A model generated the notes under the pieces. That model was not told the origin of the DNA, made no database searches, and worked only from the letters and a program-made list of their open reading frames with translations. Positions 23,269 through 36,662 of a stretch of DNA of 64,000 nucleotides are shown here, in pieces; positions within the stretch are counted from its first letter, which is position 1; the number at the start of each line of letters is the position of its first letter. Source of the DNA: Alligator mississippiensis. Taxonomy: Eukaryota > Chordata > Crocodylia > Alligatoridae. The position numbers and the translations under genes were made by a program. The stretch is taken from positions 204,933,978 to 204,997,977 of the forward strand of contig NC_081828.1 in NCBI RefSeq assembly GCF_030867095.1, given 5' to 3'.

Positions 23269-24079
23269 TGTTAGACCCCAACTCCATGCGGCGCCCAACA
23301 ACTAGGGAGACAACGGTCCAATTGCTCATGGGTTCTGTTACTCATTTAGCCAGATCAGGCAGGGAGCAAACACCAGCACACATTGCTCGCACCACCTTTA
23401 TTCAGAATGGAGACCGCTTCAGGCAAGCTCGCTCACAGACACCCAGTCTATGAGCATGGGGAGCAGCAATGAACAATAGTTTTTTCCCACATTTATACAT
23501 TTTGGTTTGTGCTCATTAACATTCATTCCACCTCTGTCCCTCCTTTTGTTCCACCCATTTCTCCTCCCATCTCAAGCTCCGCCTCTGTTTACTGCTTGCT
23601 TCATTAGCATGGAATTGCCTATGCATTTCATTCATTTACATGTATGTTTGCTATAAGCACATGTGTAAGACCTTGACTTCTCTTCTTCAGTCAATGGTCA
23701 GACTTTGACCAAAACCTGGAAGATTCTGGAGGCTTCTTACCAATCACCATTCACCTTTTCGCATATGTTCATCTCGGATTCTGTTACCAATTAGATGCTG
23801 TTTTTCACATTTCCAGTCTGTTTTTCTGTCTCATGTTGTACCATCTTCCACATTCCTAAAACATCGCCTCATTCACAGCACACAGACTCACACAGCTTCA
23901 CTGGCTGGTTTTTCCTCAGAAAATGATTGACACAGTTAAGATGGTTACTTAGCATAAGCAAACGGCTAGCTTAGCTATCATTCTGCCTTGTGGTCAGCAG
24001 CTCTGCTAGGCCTCAGCTTAAAGCCTTGTTCCAGCTGCAGATTCAATGCTCCCTGAAAATCCACAGTGTTACTCTAACA
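23269..24079 (-). mobile_element. Solo LTR (copy 1)
   Basis: 811 bp bounded by the inverted hexamers TGTTAG and CTAACA, the usual TG..CA form of long terminal repeats. Read on the minus strand it starts TGTTAGAGTAACACTG and carries AATAAA at about 23397-23402, a fitting polyadenylation signal in the 3' third. Its first 170 bp align with the LTR at 45812-46425, including ATCATTCTGCCTTGTGGTCA (plus strand). No gag, pol or env sequence adjoins. Flanking 5-mers (CTTGC, CTCAC) match only partly, so it is old. Retroviral or other LTR class is not decided. Confidence 0.65.
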
Positions 24080-24512
24080 CTCACCAGCTCATTTCCAGAG
24101 CTGACACAGATGGAGTGGGAGCATGGGGGAGATACTGAGCTCTGCTACCAGGGTGTGGACCAATGTAGCTTATGTCCCAGCCCTCAGTGACCTCTGACCT
24201 TGTGAGTCCCGCTTCCCGTGAATCCTTTCATTCTGGTGCCAGCATGTCACAGGGTTAAAATATGTCTGCTTGCCATCTGGATTTGTGGTAACAGAATGGA
24301 TGGCTACATATTTCACCAGCCACAGGGAACCCATCAAAACCTGCCTGGATTGGAACTGGGGGCAAATATGATAGATAGCAGATACCTTTTGGGGGCACCC
24401 TGCACCCATCCAAATGGACCTTCCTACAGGCCTGTCCTTTTTCTTTCAATTGCATGCTTCTCCAATCTTGGTCACAAAGAGTGTCTGGATAAAGCAAGTG
24501 CGTCCCAATATG

Positions 24513-24520
24513 GGCTAGAG
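24513..24520. repeat. Target-site duplication, left copy (hAT-like)
   Basis: GGCTAGAG, identical to 25171-25178. Confidence 0.88.
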
Positions 24521-25170
24521 CAGGGATGGGCAAAGTCCGGCCTGCAGGCCAGATCCGGTCGGCCATGGACTCCATTTCCCAGCTGCCCCTTGTGCATGGC
24601 TGGTTTCGGTCTCCATGGCGACCCCAGCGGCAGCTGTCCTGTGAAAGCTCAAGGCTGGGGTTGCCATGGAGACCAGCCCTAGCCATGCTGGCAGCACGCA
24701 TGGTAAAGCAGGGCAAGGGAGCTGGTGGGATCTGGAGCTCCTGGGATCTTGCAATGGGAGCAGCTTGTTCCAGAGCCAGGGCAGAGCCATGATCTGTCGC
24801 CTGCACACTCTGGACAGGGGCACGCAGGTAGGGGATCACAGCTCTCCCCCAGCTCCTTGCAGCAGTGACAGCCTGGTCTGGAGCAGGGGCAGAGCCATGA
24901 TCCCCTGCCTGCACGCACCTGCCCAGAGCATGCTGGTGACAGATCGTGGCTCTGCTCTGGCTCCAGAGCAATCTGCCTCCATTGCAAGATCCCAGCAGCA
25001 CCAGAGCAGCCCACTGCCCTGCTCTGCTATGTGCCCTGCCAGCATGGTTGGGGCTAGTCTCCATGGCAAACCCAGCCTTGAGCTTTCACAGGCAACAGCT
25101 GCTAGGGTCTCCATGGAGACTGGCCCAAGCCATGGGGAGTCCAGCTGCTGGCCAGATCAGCCCACCTCTG
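24521..25170. mobile_element. hAT-like fold-back transposon with perfect 8-bp TSD
   Basis: A 650-bp non-autonomous element. The left end is CAGGGATGGGCAAAG and the right end read inward is CAGAGGTGGGCTGAT, matching the CAGNGNTGGGC terminus of vertebrate hAT elements. It is flanked by the identical 8-mer GGCTAGAG at 24513-24520 and 25171-25178, the size hAT transposases make. The interior is a long GC-rich imperfect palindrome: about 24610-24862 pairs with about 24868-25120, for example GTCTCCATGG next to the left end and its complement next to the right, and TGTGAAAGCTCAAGGCTGGG in both arms. It has no transposase. Long open frames on both strands mirror each other and are by-products of the palindrome. 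Confidence 0.9.
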
Positions 25171-25178
25171 GGCTAGAG
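25171..25178. repeat. Target-site duplication, right copy (hAT-like)
   Basis: GGCTAGAG, identical to 24513-24520. Confidence 0.88.
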
Positions 25179-28100
25179 CCTGGATGTAGATGGGAAGGGT
25201 CCCTCCTTCTTCCTAAGGTCTCCTCTTGCATCCACTGCAGAATCCATGCACTACTTCAGGGTATCTGGGCAAGTGAAACACTCACTGAGACCAAGAGTGA
25301 GCTAGGAGGCCTGGCAGATATGTTAGCTCCCTGTTGCATGTGCCTCACTAGCTACATTCAGGAACATCTGCATGTTACAGTCATAATCTGTGCCTGATTT
25401 GCAGAGGATGTGGCCTGTTGCAGGTAGGAGCCTGGATTCCTTAACTCACACCATAGTAGTTCATGCCTCTAGCTCTGCAGTGGTCAGTCCTTGGTGTAGC
25501 TGTCAGCCTTCGTGCTTGCCTGTTCTCATATGTTTTCATGTGACAATAGCAACTTCATGGAGGGATTGCTTAGCCCTGCCAGGGCTTGGGGGTAGGTCTG
25601 GAGATGCATTAGAATTCAACTGTAGCTCCTAGACTAGTTGTCAGAAACTTCAACCTTTACTTGCAGCCACTTTCATTTACTTAGCAAGGGAAGCCACATT
25701 GAAGAGTGGGGTTCCTGTTGCTTGTCCTGTGCTGCTCTGTCCCTGCAGCCTGGCTTATCTATTGCCCTGAGAACAGTGATGGCTGGTCCACTTGGAGATC
25801 TCCCCCATCATAATACTTAACCTCTTTCCTGCCTTTTGCATGCTTTAATCATGTTCCCTCTTAGTTGACCCCTTTAGTTTAGGGCCTGTTTCATCTAACT
25901 AAGGGGTGCCCTTTGGTGTTTTGTGGCTGGAACCTCTTCTTGACATCTTGACTTTTCGAAGCTGAGATGGCAACTTCCACTAGCACTAAGTAAATTGCAG
26001 AGGAAGCTCTTGGGATTTTACTCATTTCTGAAATGTGGTGTTTTTAGCAATTTGCGCATTGCTGGTCTTAAATTTTACTAAAAGCATTTCTTTTTCTGAG
26101 TTCTCCTCTTGTGATGTCTATGCTAGCAATTAATGATCAAGGCAGTTTATTTACAAGCAGTATTTACTTTCTTCTAGCACCTCCGGTTATGTGGGAGCAG
26201 TAGCATTTTTCTTTCCTGCCACTGCTCGGTAGATATATTCCCCTTCAGCACAGTTACAATTTAAACAATAACTCTGAAGGATTCAGCCTTGATGAAAACC
26301 TTTCCAAGTGGCGCGTGTTTGTCGCCAGCCTTGGATCTATTTGTTTCTTGGTTTGTTTATGCTTTTCATAAAAGCACAGGCTGTTCTCAGGTACGGCCTT
26401 GCTTGCTGGGATGTCCTTCAAGGTTTCATTCTGTACAGGGTTCATAACTGCCCTGTTCCCAACAGCACAGCAGAACATCTCTCAATAACATAGCAAGCAA
26501 TGTGGCTAAAGCCTGCCACATGTGATTCACTCTTCATCTCCGCCTCTTCTCCCCACTTCCTCCAGGGAAGAATTGTGTTGTTTCTTCTGGGGGTTGTTCA
26601 ATGTTCCCACTGCTCTGCACTGAAGTTAGAGACGGTCAGTGCCCCGCACCCTTGGGTCTGGATTCAAAAAGACAGTTAAGTGCACTGCTGATTTGTTGGC
26701 TGCATTGTGTGCACTTTTTCTGTAATGTGCAATTCAGCAACCTCTGTCTGCTGTAGCAAACTGAGGCAGGGTGACCAGGGCTGCTCTTGGTGTGGGCTCT
26801 TTCCTGGGATGTGGGGAAGATGGCTTCTACTCCCCCTAAGGTTGATGGAGACTGTCTCTTATTTCCTAGGCAAGGGTCCTAACCACCAGGCCACTGGACC
26901 ATAAAATGGGAGCACCCTCATCCTCCTCTAGTTCAATAAAACCATTAGACAGGTAAGCCCATTAGGGGAATCCCTCTCTAAAACAAATGTGTAATCTGGT
27001 GCTGTCTTAGTGCCATATCAATTTGCCTTTTTTAATCTAGGCCTTAGGGCAGAAAGCAGTGAGGTATTCCCCAGTCTTGGGCTGACCCCTGGAGAAAGCC
27101 CTTCTGCCAAAGTTGTGGGGTTTCTGCCATGGTCTGCATCCCAGAGCCTTGGCTGATCAAAGCTGGTTCCAGGCTAGCGAATGCCTGAAGGAGCTGCTCT
27201 TTCTTGGTGGAGATGGGTGGGTTGGATGAGTATGAAGTGTTTGTAGTTGCCTGTATGGCTCAGGAGCAAGACTGCAGCTTCCCCTGCTAGTTGGAGTTTT
27301 CTAAAGGTTGGTGGCTGGCATAGAGGTGAAACAAAGGGGCACGTGATGACTATGTCACAGTGAAGGAAGGAACGGAGGCTGGCTTGTGCCAAGTGGAACA
27401 TGACCCCATATTATTTACTATGATATTTTCCCCAGCAACCCAGTGCATGCAGAGCTCCTTTTCAGTGCTGACTTGTGAAATGCTCCTCTCCAGGCACTCA
27501 ATGGCATAAAATAAAAGCACAGAACAGCATGAATAAAAACGACTTAGGCTGCTGTAACACTTCAGTTAGATTGTAATGATTTAAGTACTATGCCCAAATC
27601 AGAACTCACTCAAGGACACCTGAAACCAGCATCTGGCACAACTACAGCTACTGTACATTGGAAGTTCCTCTGATTTAATGATAGTTACTACCTTAGACAG
27701 CTTACGTCAGGACTTTGCAGAGAGATGGGAGGAACAGAACTGGTCCAAAGCACAGAGGCCGCTCACTTGCTACAGAGAGTTATTTCTAATCTTTGATTGT
27801 TGTAGAAATATAGACAGCTGGTTCTGATGAGACGGATAGCTGTGGCCAGGTCAGAGGGGTACGCACACATGTACACACGTGTGTACACATACGTACACAC
27901 CAGCCAGTTTACCCGTCTCCTCACTTTAATTCCATATATTTGCAATATGTTCTGTTTCTTCCCTGCAAGAAGAAAGGCATTGTTGTCCTCCAGCTCCATG
28001 TTTGAAGCAAATAATGGCCATATTCCAGCTTGACCTAAAGAGACACTTAGGTGTATGTAACTTTTCTGGGACTGTGTTTTGTTTCTTGGTTTGATTTTTT

Positions 28101-31100
28101 TTTTTTTCCTTGCCATATATAACTGGGAAATTTGTTGTGCTGACATAATGTACCTGATATGAGAAGCTATGCAGTCCTGGGCCTGGTTGGTGCATGGATG
28201 AGGTTCATAGATATTGTAGGCACAAACCCGGGGGGAGTGGCTGAAGGCTTGGAGGACATTAGGCCACGGAAACTGAATAAACGACCAAATTTCATTCAAT
28301 CCAGCTGTTTCAGGGATGAAAAGACCGAAGTAAAATCTTCCCGTCTACGAGCCTGAGTCAAACTCTCATTTTCTGAGGGAAGCACCTGCTCAAAAGTCCT
28401 CCTCCAATATCTCCAAAGGTTTTATAGCTGTCTTGATTCAATGGAAGACCTGAGTCTTATAGTAATTGATAGGCACTGTGTGCATGACCTTGCATGGCTA
28501 TTTCTGGAGGGACTTATCTTCAGAGGACCTCCTGCTTCATCAAAGCAAGGCCTTCATCTGGTTTCTCATAGGGCTGCCTGAAAGACTGGCATAAGCTAAG
28601 GGGTTTTCTTGTCTGTGGTGGCTAGTGGCTCAGCTGGGACTGATCTGTTGATAGTTTTGAACGTTTTGCGAGTCTTCACCTGTTTTGGGGTTTCAGTGCT
28701 GGGATGCTGGCCCCAGGTTATGCTGCTCAAGGCTTTGCTAGAAGAAGTGTAACCTCTACCTTGTCCCCTGCTGCCTTCTCTCCATCCATGTCTTCTTCAT
28801 TCTCCAACTCCTTTCTGTTATCTTTTTTAGTTTTCTGAACCTTCGGTCTACTTTTAATTGGAAAACTTTTAAACAGTTAGGCCACTGATCCATCCCTCCA
28901 GATATTACATGGGCTGATTTCTCCTTTCACCTGCACTATTTTAACTCAATTGACTCCTGACTTGCACCAGAGTAAGAAAGAGGCAGATATGGCTCTGGAC
29001 TGACAGAGCAGGAGAACCAAGATGGAGCCAGGTGGAGAAGTATGAATCTATCCAGACTTCCTCAAAGCTCAGTGGGTTGCAATCCAGCACAGGCTAATTT
29101 TTAGGCTAGTTGGCCTTACTTTCAAATTAGCCCCGTATAATTTTGCACCTAATTTTGGCTGTCACAGATGAAGGGTCTTACAGTAGGTGGTTTGCCTCTG
29201 CACATGGTCTGAACATGCATGCTGAGTAGTTATGCTTGTTAATTAGTCTGACATGATTAGGTGCATGTGCCTTATTTCAGAAGCTGGGCCCCTCTCTCTT
29301 GCGATGTCTATCCCATTTGTCTATTCCATCTTAATCCATTTACGCCACATGCATCATCACAGTAAGTGCAGTCCCTTAATGATTTGTCTCAGCGTGGCAG
29401 GACTGGACGTGTTACAGGGCAGTCGTGGCAGCAACAGTAATGATCTTGCTCCAAACCAGTCATGCATCTCTGTATTGGCTTCTTCATCAGGGCAGTTCAT
29501 TTGGCAGGTGTCAAACCAGCAGTACCTGGGGTTGAGGGCGGCACAGTTGCACGCAGCTCCCTCCTCTAACAAATACTTTTAATTCTTTCCCCACACGGAG
29601 CTGCAGGAAGGTGTGAGAGGCAGTGGGAGGCCCAAAGCTTTCCAAAAGGCACAGACGTTCCACTTTGTCCGGTCTTTCCTCCGGGGTGGACACTTGGATG
29701 TCAGACCTGCTTCTGGCACTCGGTTGGAGCCTGGAGTGTCTTGACTTTGTATTTTTGATGGTTCACTTTTTTTTGGACAGTGCCTCTGGCAACAAGCAGC
29801 ACAGTGAAGCATGACCCCCATGGCTCTTCCCACCCCACCGTTCAAAATAACAACTGTCTTTTTTGGAAAGCTCTTTCCCTTCAAAGGAACACCATGGTGT
29901 CTTGCATGTTGCTCCCGCGGTGAAGGCAGATCTGAGCTGGGCACTGCCAGGAAGGGGAGAAGGACAGTGCTTGTGCTTCAAGGCATTATTACAATAAGAT
30001 CCTCACGTACGGGTTTCTGACTGTGCCTCTGGCACACGGCTTGACTCTACATTGAGGTATGTCCAGCCCCATGCAGTGCCCCCAGCCTCTTCCCACGTGG
30101 AGCTCAGAGAGTGGATCTGCAAATGCTGGGAAAAAAATTGCTTTAATGCCTAACAGAACTGCCTGTTATCTCATGGGGAGATGGAGACTGGAATGCTGTT
30201 ATGAAGCCTAGGCAAACTGGGTTAGAGGAAAAACAGTCTTCAGCTTCTGCTGAAAACCAGAACTACATGCCCTAAAATAGACTTTTGCTGATATGTGAAG
30301 GGCAGGGCGGGCGAGGTATGGCTAACTTTCAGTTATTTCCGGCATGTCTGTACACTTCCTGACTTAGGCCAAGGATCAGAGAGCACTGCAAGAAGGATAG
30401 TGTGGGATAGTAGATAAAAACCAGGAGTATGGCTCAGTATTTTAGGCCTGACCCTGTACTCCCCTGCATTTTTGTGTTGCTACTTCCACTTCTATCACTC
30501 ACTCTTGGCTTACACGGCAGAGCTCCTGGACTCCACTGCTGTTGCTGACCACCATTAGCATTTTACTTGTTACAGACGTTGATGATTCAGGGTAACTCAG
30601 TTGCTACCACTGGAGTTGCTCCTGGTGGAACAGACAGCACAGCTCGTGTGCTCCTGGGTGAGAGGCTTCTGCCTGAGCACGTACCCAGCTGCTGGTGTTG
30701 GACCCAGGTGATGGATCCACATGCCCCTAAGTTCCTCTGGGTCTCAGCAGGGTTTGGCCACAACTCTCTTGGACTCCAGCCTTTTGGACACGCTTCCTGG
30801 ATCTCTAGACTGTTCAAAATCATTCACAGAAGCGTATCCTCACAGTCCAGCTGCTCTAGGCATCAATGCCAATGCTGAGCCTGTTAAGTCTCCTAATGGC
30901 ATTAGCACATGCTTCTTATGTACTCTAACTTCATAGTTTAATTCTTTCTATCTATATCTCTTCTAGGACAGAAAGGTTAAAGAAAATAATGCACAATTGT
31001 TCTTCACCTGGAGACAGCACTGGATAAGCACAGATCAAGGCATTCTCTGCCTCAGTTTTACTATCAGTCTTATGCGGTGTCTAAGATATGGGTCAATCTC

Positions 31101-32262
31101 TTTTCAGGATTTTAAGTCCCTTCTCCTGGATTGTGTCTTATCCTCCAAATCCTGGTATCCCTGCTCCCTGCAACCTTCAAATTCTGTTGGTGCAACAGTC
31201 CAAATGGATCCCTTTTGCCCAAGAAGTATGCCTTTTCCTTGATTCTCCTGTACTACTTGGATTTCATGGATTTAAAAAGCAGTACTGACACTGCCTCATT
31301 GGTCCCCTTTTTGGGGGGGATTTTTATTCTTCCTCTTCTAGAGATCTGAAGGTAGCTAGTATCACCTAGTAGCTAGGTTGCACCTAGTGCCTAGCTTCTG
31401 AAATAGCACCGTTGTTCAAGCAGAATACAGCTTCTTCCCTTGTTCAGAGTCCTTCACCTTCACTGGCGACTGTGACTGATAGTCGAGCTCTCTTCCCTAT
31501 CTTCCTATAATGAGTTTAATGAAAATCTGTTAACTTCTGAGAAGGTAACAATAAAACAGTGGATGGATTACACAAGGGGGACACATTTCATGAAAACATA
31601 GACTAGGTCCTCATGTTTTCTACAATTGCTTATTAAGATTGCCTGACATTTCCTGTTATAAGGCTTTAGTTTTATTAGCATGTAATTTTTGCCAAACTAA
31701 TTTTTTTGGCTGCAGTGCTATATACTGGGAATCTGAGATTGAATATCTTCCAAAAAATAGTCAGCCGTAAGGGTTTGGAGCATTAGCTTAGGGGAAAGGT
31801 ACTGTCCATATGAAACTAAAATAAAATACCAGAGACCTTTTCTCTGACTTGCTTGGGCATCCCAAAGTTTTGGACTGGAGTATTTAAAGTTTGGTCAGTG
31901 GGGGAAGCCCTGGGGACAGGGGTACACTATTCCTTTGCTGGCCACACACAAGATGACAGCCTACTACTGCAATGGGTTTCTTCATAACACCTTATAGCAG
32001 AGGCCTCTGTGGTAAATCGATAAATCCCAAGCTTGATGATGCCTCATGATAAAAGATGGACGCCAAAGAAATTCGTTCTTTTTTGAAAAAAAAAAAAAGA
32101 AGAAGAAAAAAGAAAAGGGAAAACTGCACGCGCACATGTTGTGAACCCTGCCATCCTCTTGCTTTTGAGTGCTTGACTTTGCAACTTTTAATGTTGCCCA
32201 TTGGGTATCAATCCCAAACGTGGGATGGCGCAGTTGAGAATGAAATCTGACCCCGCAGAGGT
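25179..32262. other. Intergenic, nothing coding supported
   Basis: Seven kilobases with only the alternating tract near 27870, poly-T/poly-A runs and a faint MIR trace near 31047-31090. The longest frame (178 codons, 27763-28299 minus) spans the alternating repeat and has no domain. Confidence 0.5.
27861..27900. repeat. Alternating purine-pyrimidine tract with an 18-bp palindrome
   Basis: TGTACACACGTGTGTACA at 27870-27887 is a perfect palindrome inside about 35 bp of alternating purine and pyrimidine, a sequence prone to Z-DNA or cruciform. Confidence 0.9.
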
Positions 32263-32390
32263 AGGGAAATGTCCTTTTACACCTGGGGAAAACTGTGGCT
32301 CGGAAGCAGAGTGATCAGATCACTGAACATCAGACAGTGAAATGACAGCCAGGCCATAGACAGGATTTCCTAGTCCAAGTTCTGTACTTC
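32263..32390 (-). mobile_element. MIR-like SINE
   Basis: CTTTTACACCTGGGGAAAACTGTGGCTC with AATGACAGCCAGGCCATAGA follows the reversed MIR order; strongly diverged. Confidence 0.5.
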
Positions 32391-33389
32391 AGTTAACAGA
32401 AAGAGTCTCTTTGAGCTATAGCCTGCATTGTATCCTCTCCAAAGAAGCTGACCGGTTCCATGTTTGACATGAAACCCAACTCTCAGCAGGGTGTAGCGGG
32501 GTTATATGAATGTTACTGAGGGCAATTATGGCTGCATTGCACCTTCCTTTGGTGCAGAGGAACGGCGGGGAGCAGACAGTCTTGGACAGTTGGTAAGGGT
32601 CCCCCTTGGGGAGCAATGGATGCTACGTAGAAAGTGGACCCTCACCCAGACGATCCAGGGACGTGGGAAATATACCCTGAGGCCAATGGATCCTGGAGCT
32701 TCTCCGTGGTGCCCTTCTGGCCCTGCTGCTGGCATGGCTCCTTAGACAGCTGCCTCATGTGCAGCAGCAGCTGTGAAGTTGACCATGGAGAAACGAATGC
32801 CGCTGCCAGCAGGGTCAGCTGCCGCGTGGATGCAGAGGGCAGCTCTGCGCGGAGGCAACGTCACAGGGAGCAGCTGCTAACTGGTTTTCTCCTCTCTTCG
32901 TTTCATCCTCAGTCACAGGGGGAGCAGACAAAGGGGAGTCTACAAGATGTGGGGAGGAGGCAGGGACTAGTGGGTCATGGGGAGAAATCCTCCTGCTTTC
33001 ACAAGCCATCTCCAATTGTCTGCGCCTCCCCCTATCCCACCATCCCTCCTCCTTAGCAGGGGCTTAACGTGGCAGTCACTAACAGAAACTGTTATGGCAG
33101 GAAAGCAAAGGCTAAGCTGTGTAATGATGTTGGACATTCAGGGGGTCACCCAAATGTTGAGCAGGGCAGGGTGGCCTTCACACCCAAACTTTGGGAACCT
33201 CTTTTTAAATTCACTTGACGTTATCAAGTGGCTTCCAGACCAAGGAGTCTGTAAACTATTCACACTGATCTCCCTGAACCACTTCAACCAAGATGCTGGT
33301 AATTCAACTCGGGCTGCTCCTTAGCTGGGCCGCTGTGTGCTCGTGATGATGGTGGTGATGCTATGACTGAGTGCTGCTATGGACAGAGA

Positions 33390-33600
33390 GTGGTCTAGGG
33401 GCTGAGCTGTTAGCCAAAGTCCTGGGTTTCTGCTGGAGTCCCTGAGTGACCACGGGCAAGTTGCCTCCTCCTTCTCTCTCTACTTCAGCTCCCAGCCTGT
33501 GAAATGGAGACTGGCACTTCCCAACCTCCCAGGGGTGTTGTGAGAAGCAATGCATTAATCACTGGGAGTTACTCGGATAGCACAGTGCTGGTGGACATTT
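33390..33600 (+). mobile_element. MIR-like SINE
   Basis: Matches the MIR layout over about 200 bp: CTGAGTGACCACGGGCAAGTT, CAGCCTGTGAAATGGAGA, GGTGTTGTGAGAAGCAATGC and AGCACAGTGCTGGTGG. Confidence 0.7.
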
Positions 33601-36537
33601 TAAAGTCTCAAATGGTACACTTACAGGGGTCTCACTTGCTCACGTGTCATCAGCACCTCCTCCAGAGATGCTAGTCAAGCATATAACTTTAACCCGAAGG
33701 AAATAAGAACAAGACTTACTAACTCCAGGTATGTAAGGATTCTCCATGTCATTGTTACTGGAGATAGGATGTGAGCTCCTCAGCCCTCAATTCGGTTCTG
33801 TTGATTTGTATCCACTGAGACTGGCCCAGTGTAAGGCAGGTCTTTCCTGGTGAATCTGGAAAAAGCATATACACAATTAGTTCTTGTTTTAGTGCCACGG
33901 AAGCACCAGGAGCTCTAAATCGATGCTCAGCAAGCTGAAACAAATACATTGCAGGGGCTGCCACATCTCTGCACCTGTATTGTCAGGTCAGGATAAAAGG
34001 GGAGTTCGCTTTTTACAGCAGCGCAGGGGGAAATGCCGGTAGGTTTTCAGGCCAAATTTGGGAGACAGCTCTTTTACTAAGAGTTCGATCTTGGATGGGG
34101 AATGAAGCAGAAGGTGACAAAGGACTGCACTGAAATTAGGAAATTTTACAGGAGCCCTGTTTTGAGATCTGGTCTTGGCTTTCATTGCAATTAAAAGCAA
34201 AACTCTGACTTCAGAGTGGGATTGAACCCTTGGAGGGCCTGCAGATCTTCGACTGCCTGAAAAGGATTGGAGAGCTGCAGAGTCCTGAGGAGGCCTTATT
34301 GTTTGGGGAGAAATGCATCTTTTGTTCACAAAGGGGTTGATCCCAAATCCACTGGCACCATTAGGTGTTCTTCCAATGGACTTGAGTAGGCTTCAATCGG
34401 AAAGAGAGATGGAAAGAGAGTGAGCTGCAGATCTGTAGCAGGAAGATCATGGTGACGTGCTGGCATACCTGATTAATGCAGTCTGTCAATGTCTGATTAA
34501 AATAAGCAGAAACATTTTTTTTTTCTTTCTTCCTCTGCAGCTAAAGAGCTCTCATATGAGAGAGTGCTCCTCTTAATTATCACTCTGTAAACCCTCGACC
34601 AGGCATAGCATCAGCAGTGTGGTTTAATTCCTCTCTGCCTTAATAACATTCTCATTTAGGAAGTATATAAAACAGGATTATAAATGAATGGGGGTTTTCC
34701 TTTGGGTTGTATCGCAAATGTCCTTGGTGCGGTAATGGAATTGGATAAAGTGAGTGCTGGAAGAACAGGACAGCTGTTCTTGTAACAATTGGAGACAGCC
34801 CCATACCAGAATCTATAGAGAGAAGGAATGTTTAAATTGAGGCTGCAGAAACAAGCCAGCAGTGAAAGATTGGTCTGCAATAGCCTGAACTGAACGGACA
34901 TTTCTGAACACTGGGTGAAATTCTCCTACACCGACATCAGTCGCAAAGCTCCCAATTGCTTCCCTAGGGTCAAGATTTGACTTGAGCTTTTTAAAACAGA
35001 ATTCCAAACTTCCATTTGAGTTGAATTCTTTTACGTTCCTAAGTGCCTGCAGCACTGACACCTCCGGGATTTTAAAGCTGTGTGGATCTTAAGCCATGTT
35101 TTGGACACGTAGCAAAGCGTTTCATCATCAAAAAATGTTTTGTACCCAAGATAAAATCCAATTGAAAACTGTGATATAGACAAACATGTGTAAGTACTGA
35201 TGAACATGATGTTACATGAATTTGAACCAGAGATACTAACAAGCTGTTGCAAGGATTGGTGTTAGACTCCATCTTATTTAATGGCATTTCATCCAGGACC
35301 CCAATCAGGGTAATGTTTCGAGTCCACAAGGTACGTAACTGTCTGATTTAAGAGGGAGCAAATTGCAAGCTGGCAGATGTTGCAACACTGAACAGTGAAA
35401 ATGCCAGTAACAACAGGAAAAACGTGAAGGAAAAAAATAGCTATCCTTGTAGAAATTGCCTTGTATTTTTCCAGGATGAATCTAATGGAAGCGGAAAAGA
35501 GTAAAGCTGATGGTGACAGGAGCAGATATTTTCAGAGGCAAAGAAGAACCTGGCTATGATGATAGAAAAGAAAATGGCACCAAGTCCCAAGTTTCTGTAT
35601 GTACTGCAGTGCTGCTTAGTGTCCTCCTCTAAACTTGGAGCCCTATTGCCCTAGCAGCTATACAAACTGCAAGTAAGGGGCAGTCTCCACCCCCAAATCT
35701 AGTAATCTAGGTAGACATGGCAGTCTGAAGTTGAGAGAAAGCAGAGCTCATTGAGTGGAGTGAGGTAACGGATGCAGCTTGACGGTACATCTTTACGTGT
35801 CTCCATTCAAACAGGAATTATTTCAGCCATGTCCAACCCTGAAGGCCAGGTGGTCCCAGATTGCAGCACAGTGGTCCCTTCTGGCTTTACAATGACCTGG
35901 GAGCTGGTCTGTCTTGAAGTAATGAGAAGTTGTGAACACTTTGGCCATTTTAGAGTGGTGGGTCTATTCTAGGGCCAATCCCTGTGGATTTGGGTGAAAA
36001 TTGGAACATCTATTAACACAGACAAGCTGCTTCATGCTCTCCCTGCTGAGAGGTGCCCAACAGCTGCTGGGCGCAAGATGCTCGTGCAGTAGGGAGAGTT
36101 AGAGGAAGGAGAGCATGCAGGAGGCTTCATTGCTTCCTCCCTCTGAACACCATGTCTTCATATAACCTGCCCCATCGTGTAGGGGAAAGACGGTCAGAAA
36201 GAAGGCTGCCGTTGTCTGCCCACACCTTCTATTTTGGTGCTTTGAATGGAAAAGCTCAAGGAGATGCAGGCTTTGCTCATGGCACTGGGCACCTGGTATA
36301 GGCTGGGGAAGCAGAAAGGGGGTTGCACAGCCTCTGTTATGTGAAAGTATGGTGGAAGTGCACAGAGCTTGGAGCCTGGCAGTGGTGATGGGATGACACT
36401 TGAAGCCCTTGCATATAGAGAGAGAAATGGGATGCTGATCCCCTTGGTCAAACCCTTTTCCATGGTATAACTAAAAATAACAACTATGACTTTCCATCAA
36501 TAGTTCCTGAACCACTCGAAAAAGGAAAGCCAGCACT
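33601..36537. other. Intergenic, possible conserved non-coding stretch
   Basis: 34500-35060 is repeat-free and AT-rich, with a long pyrimidine run and TTAATT/TAAT cores. No exon with splice sites was found. Confidence 0.4.
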
Positions 36538-36662
36538 GAGATCCTTGTTCTACAGCTAGGGCAACTAAGGGATGGACAGGCAGAGCACCTTGCCCAAGGT
36601 CAGCTGAGCCCAGACCTCCTGAGTCCCAATCTGATAACATAAGCACAAAACCAGCCTCTCTA
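36538..36662 (-). mobile_element. MIR-like SINE
   Basis: Contains TTCTACAGCTAGGGCAACTA and CACCTTGCCCAAGGTCAGCT, the reversed MIR core, then CCAGACCTCCTGAGTCCCA. Confidence 0.7.

Noticed and set aside
23290..23299. GGCGCCCAAC, which looks like a tRNA-Lys primer-binding site
   Set aside because: It lies inside the proposed LTR and on the strand opposite to its orientation, with no LTR end directly before it.
24255..25397. Long frames of 269 (minus) and 243 (plus) codons
   Set aside because: They are products of the palindromic core of the hAT-like element and spill into flanking DNA; the repetitive translation reflects the paired arms.
26840..26905. CCTAACCACCAGGCCACTGG, like the end of a tRNA-derived SINE
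   Set aside because: Only about 25 bp match and no promoter boxes or tail were seen.
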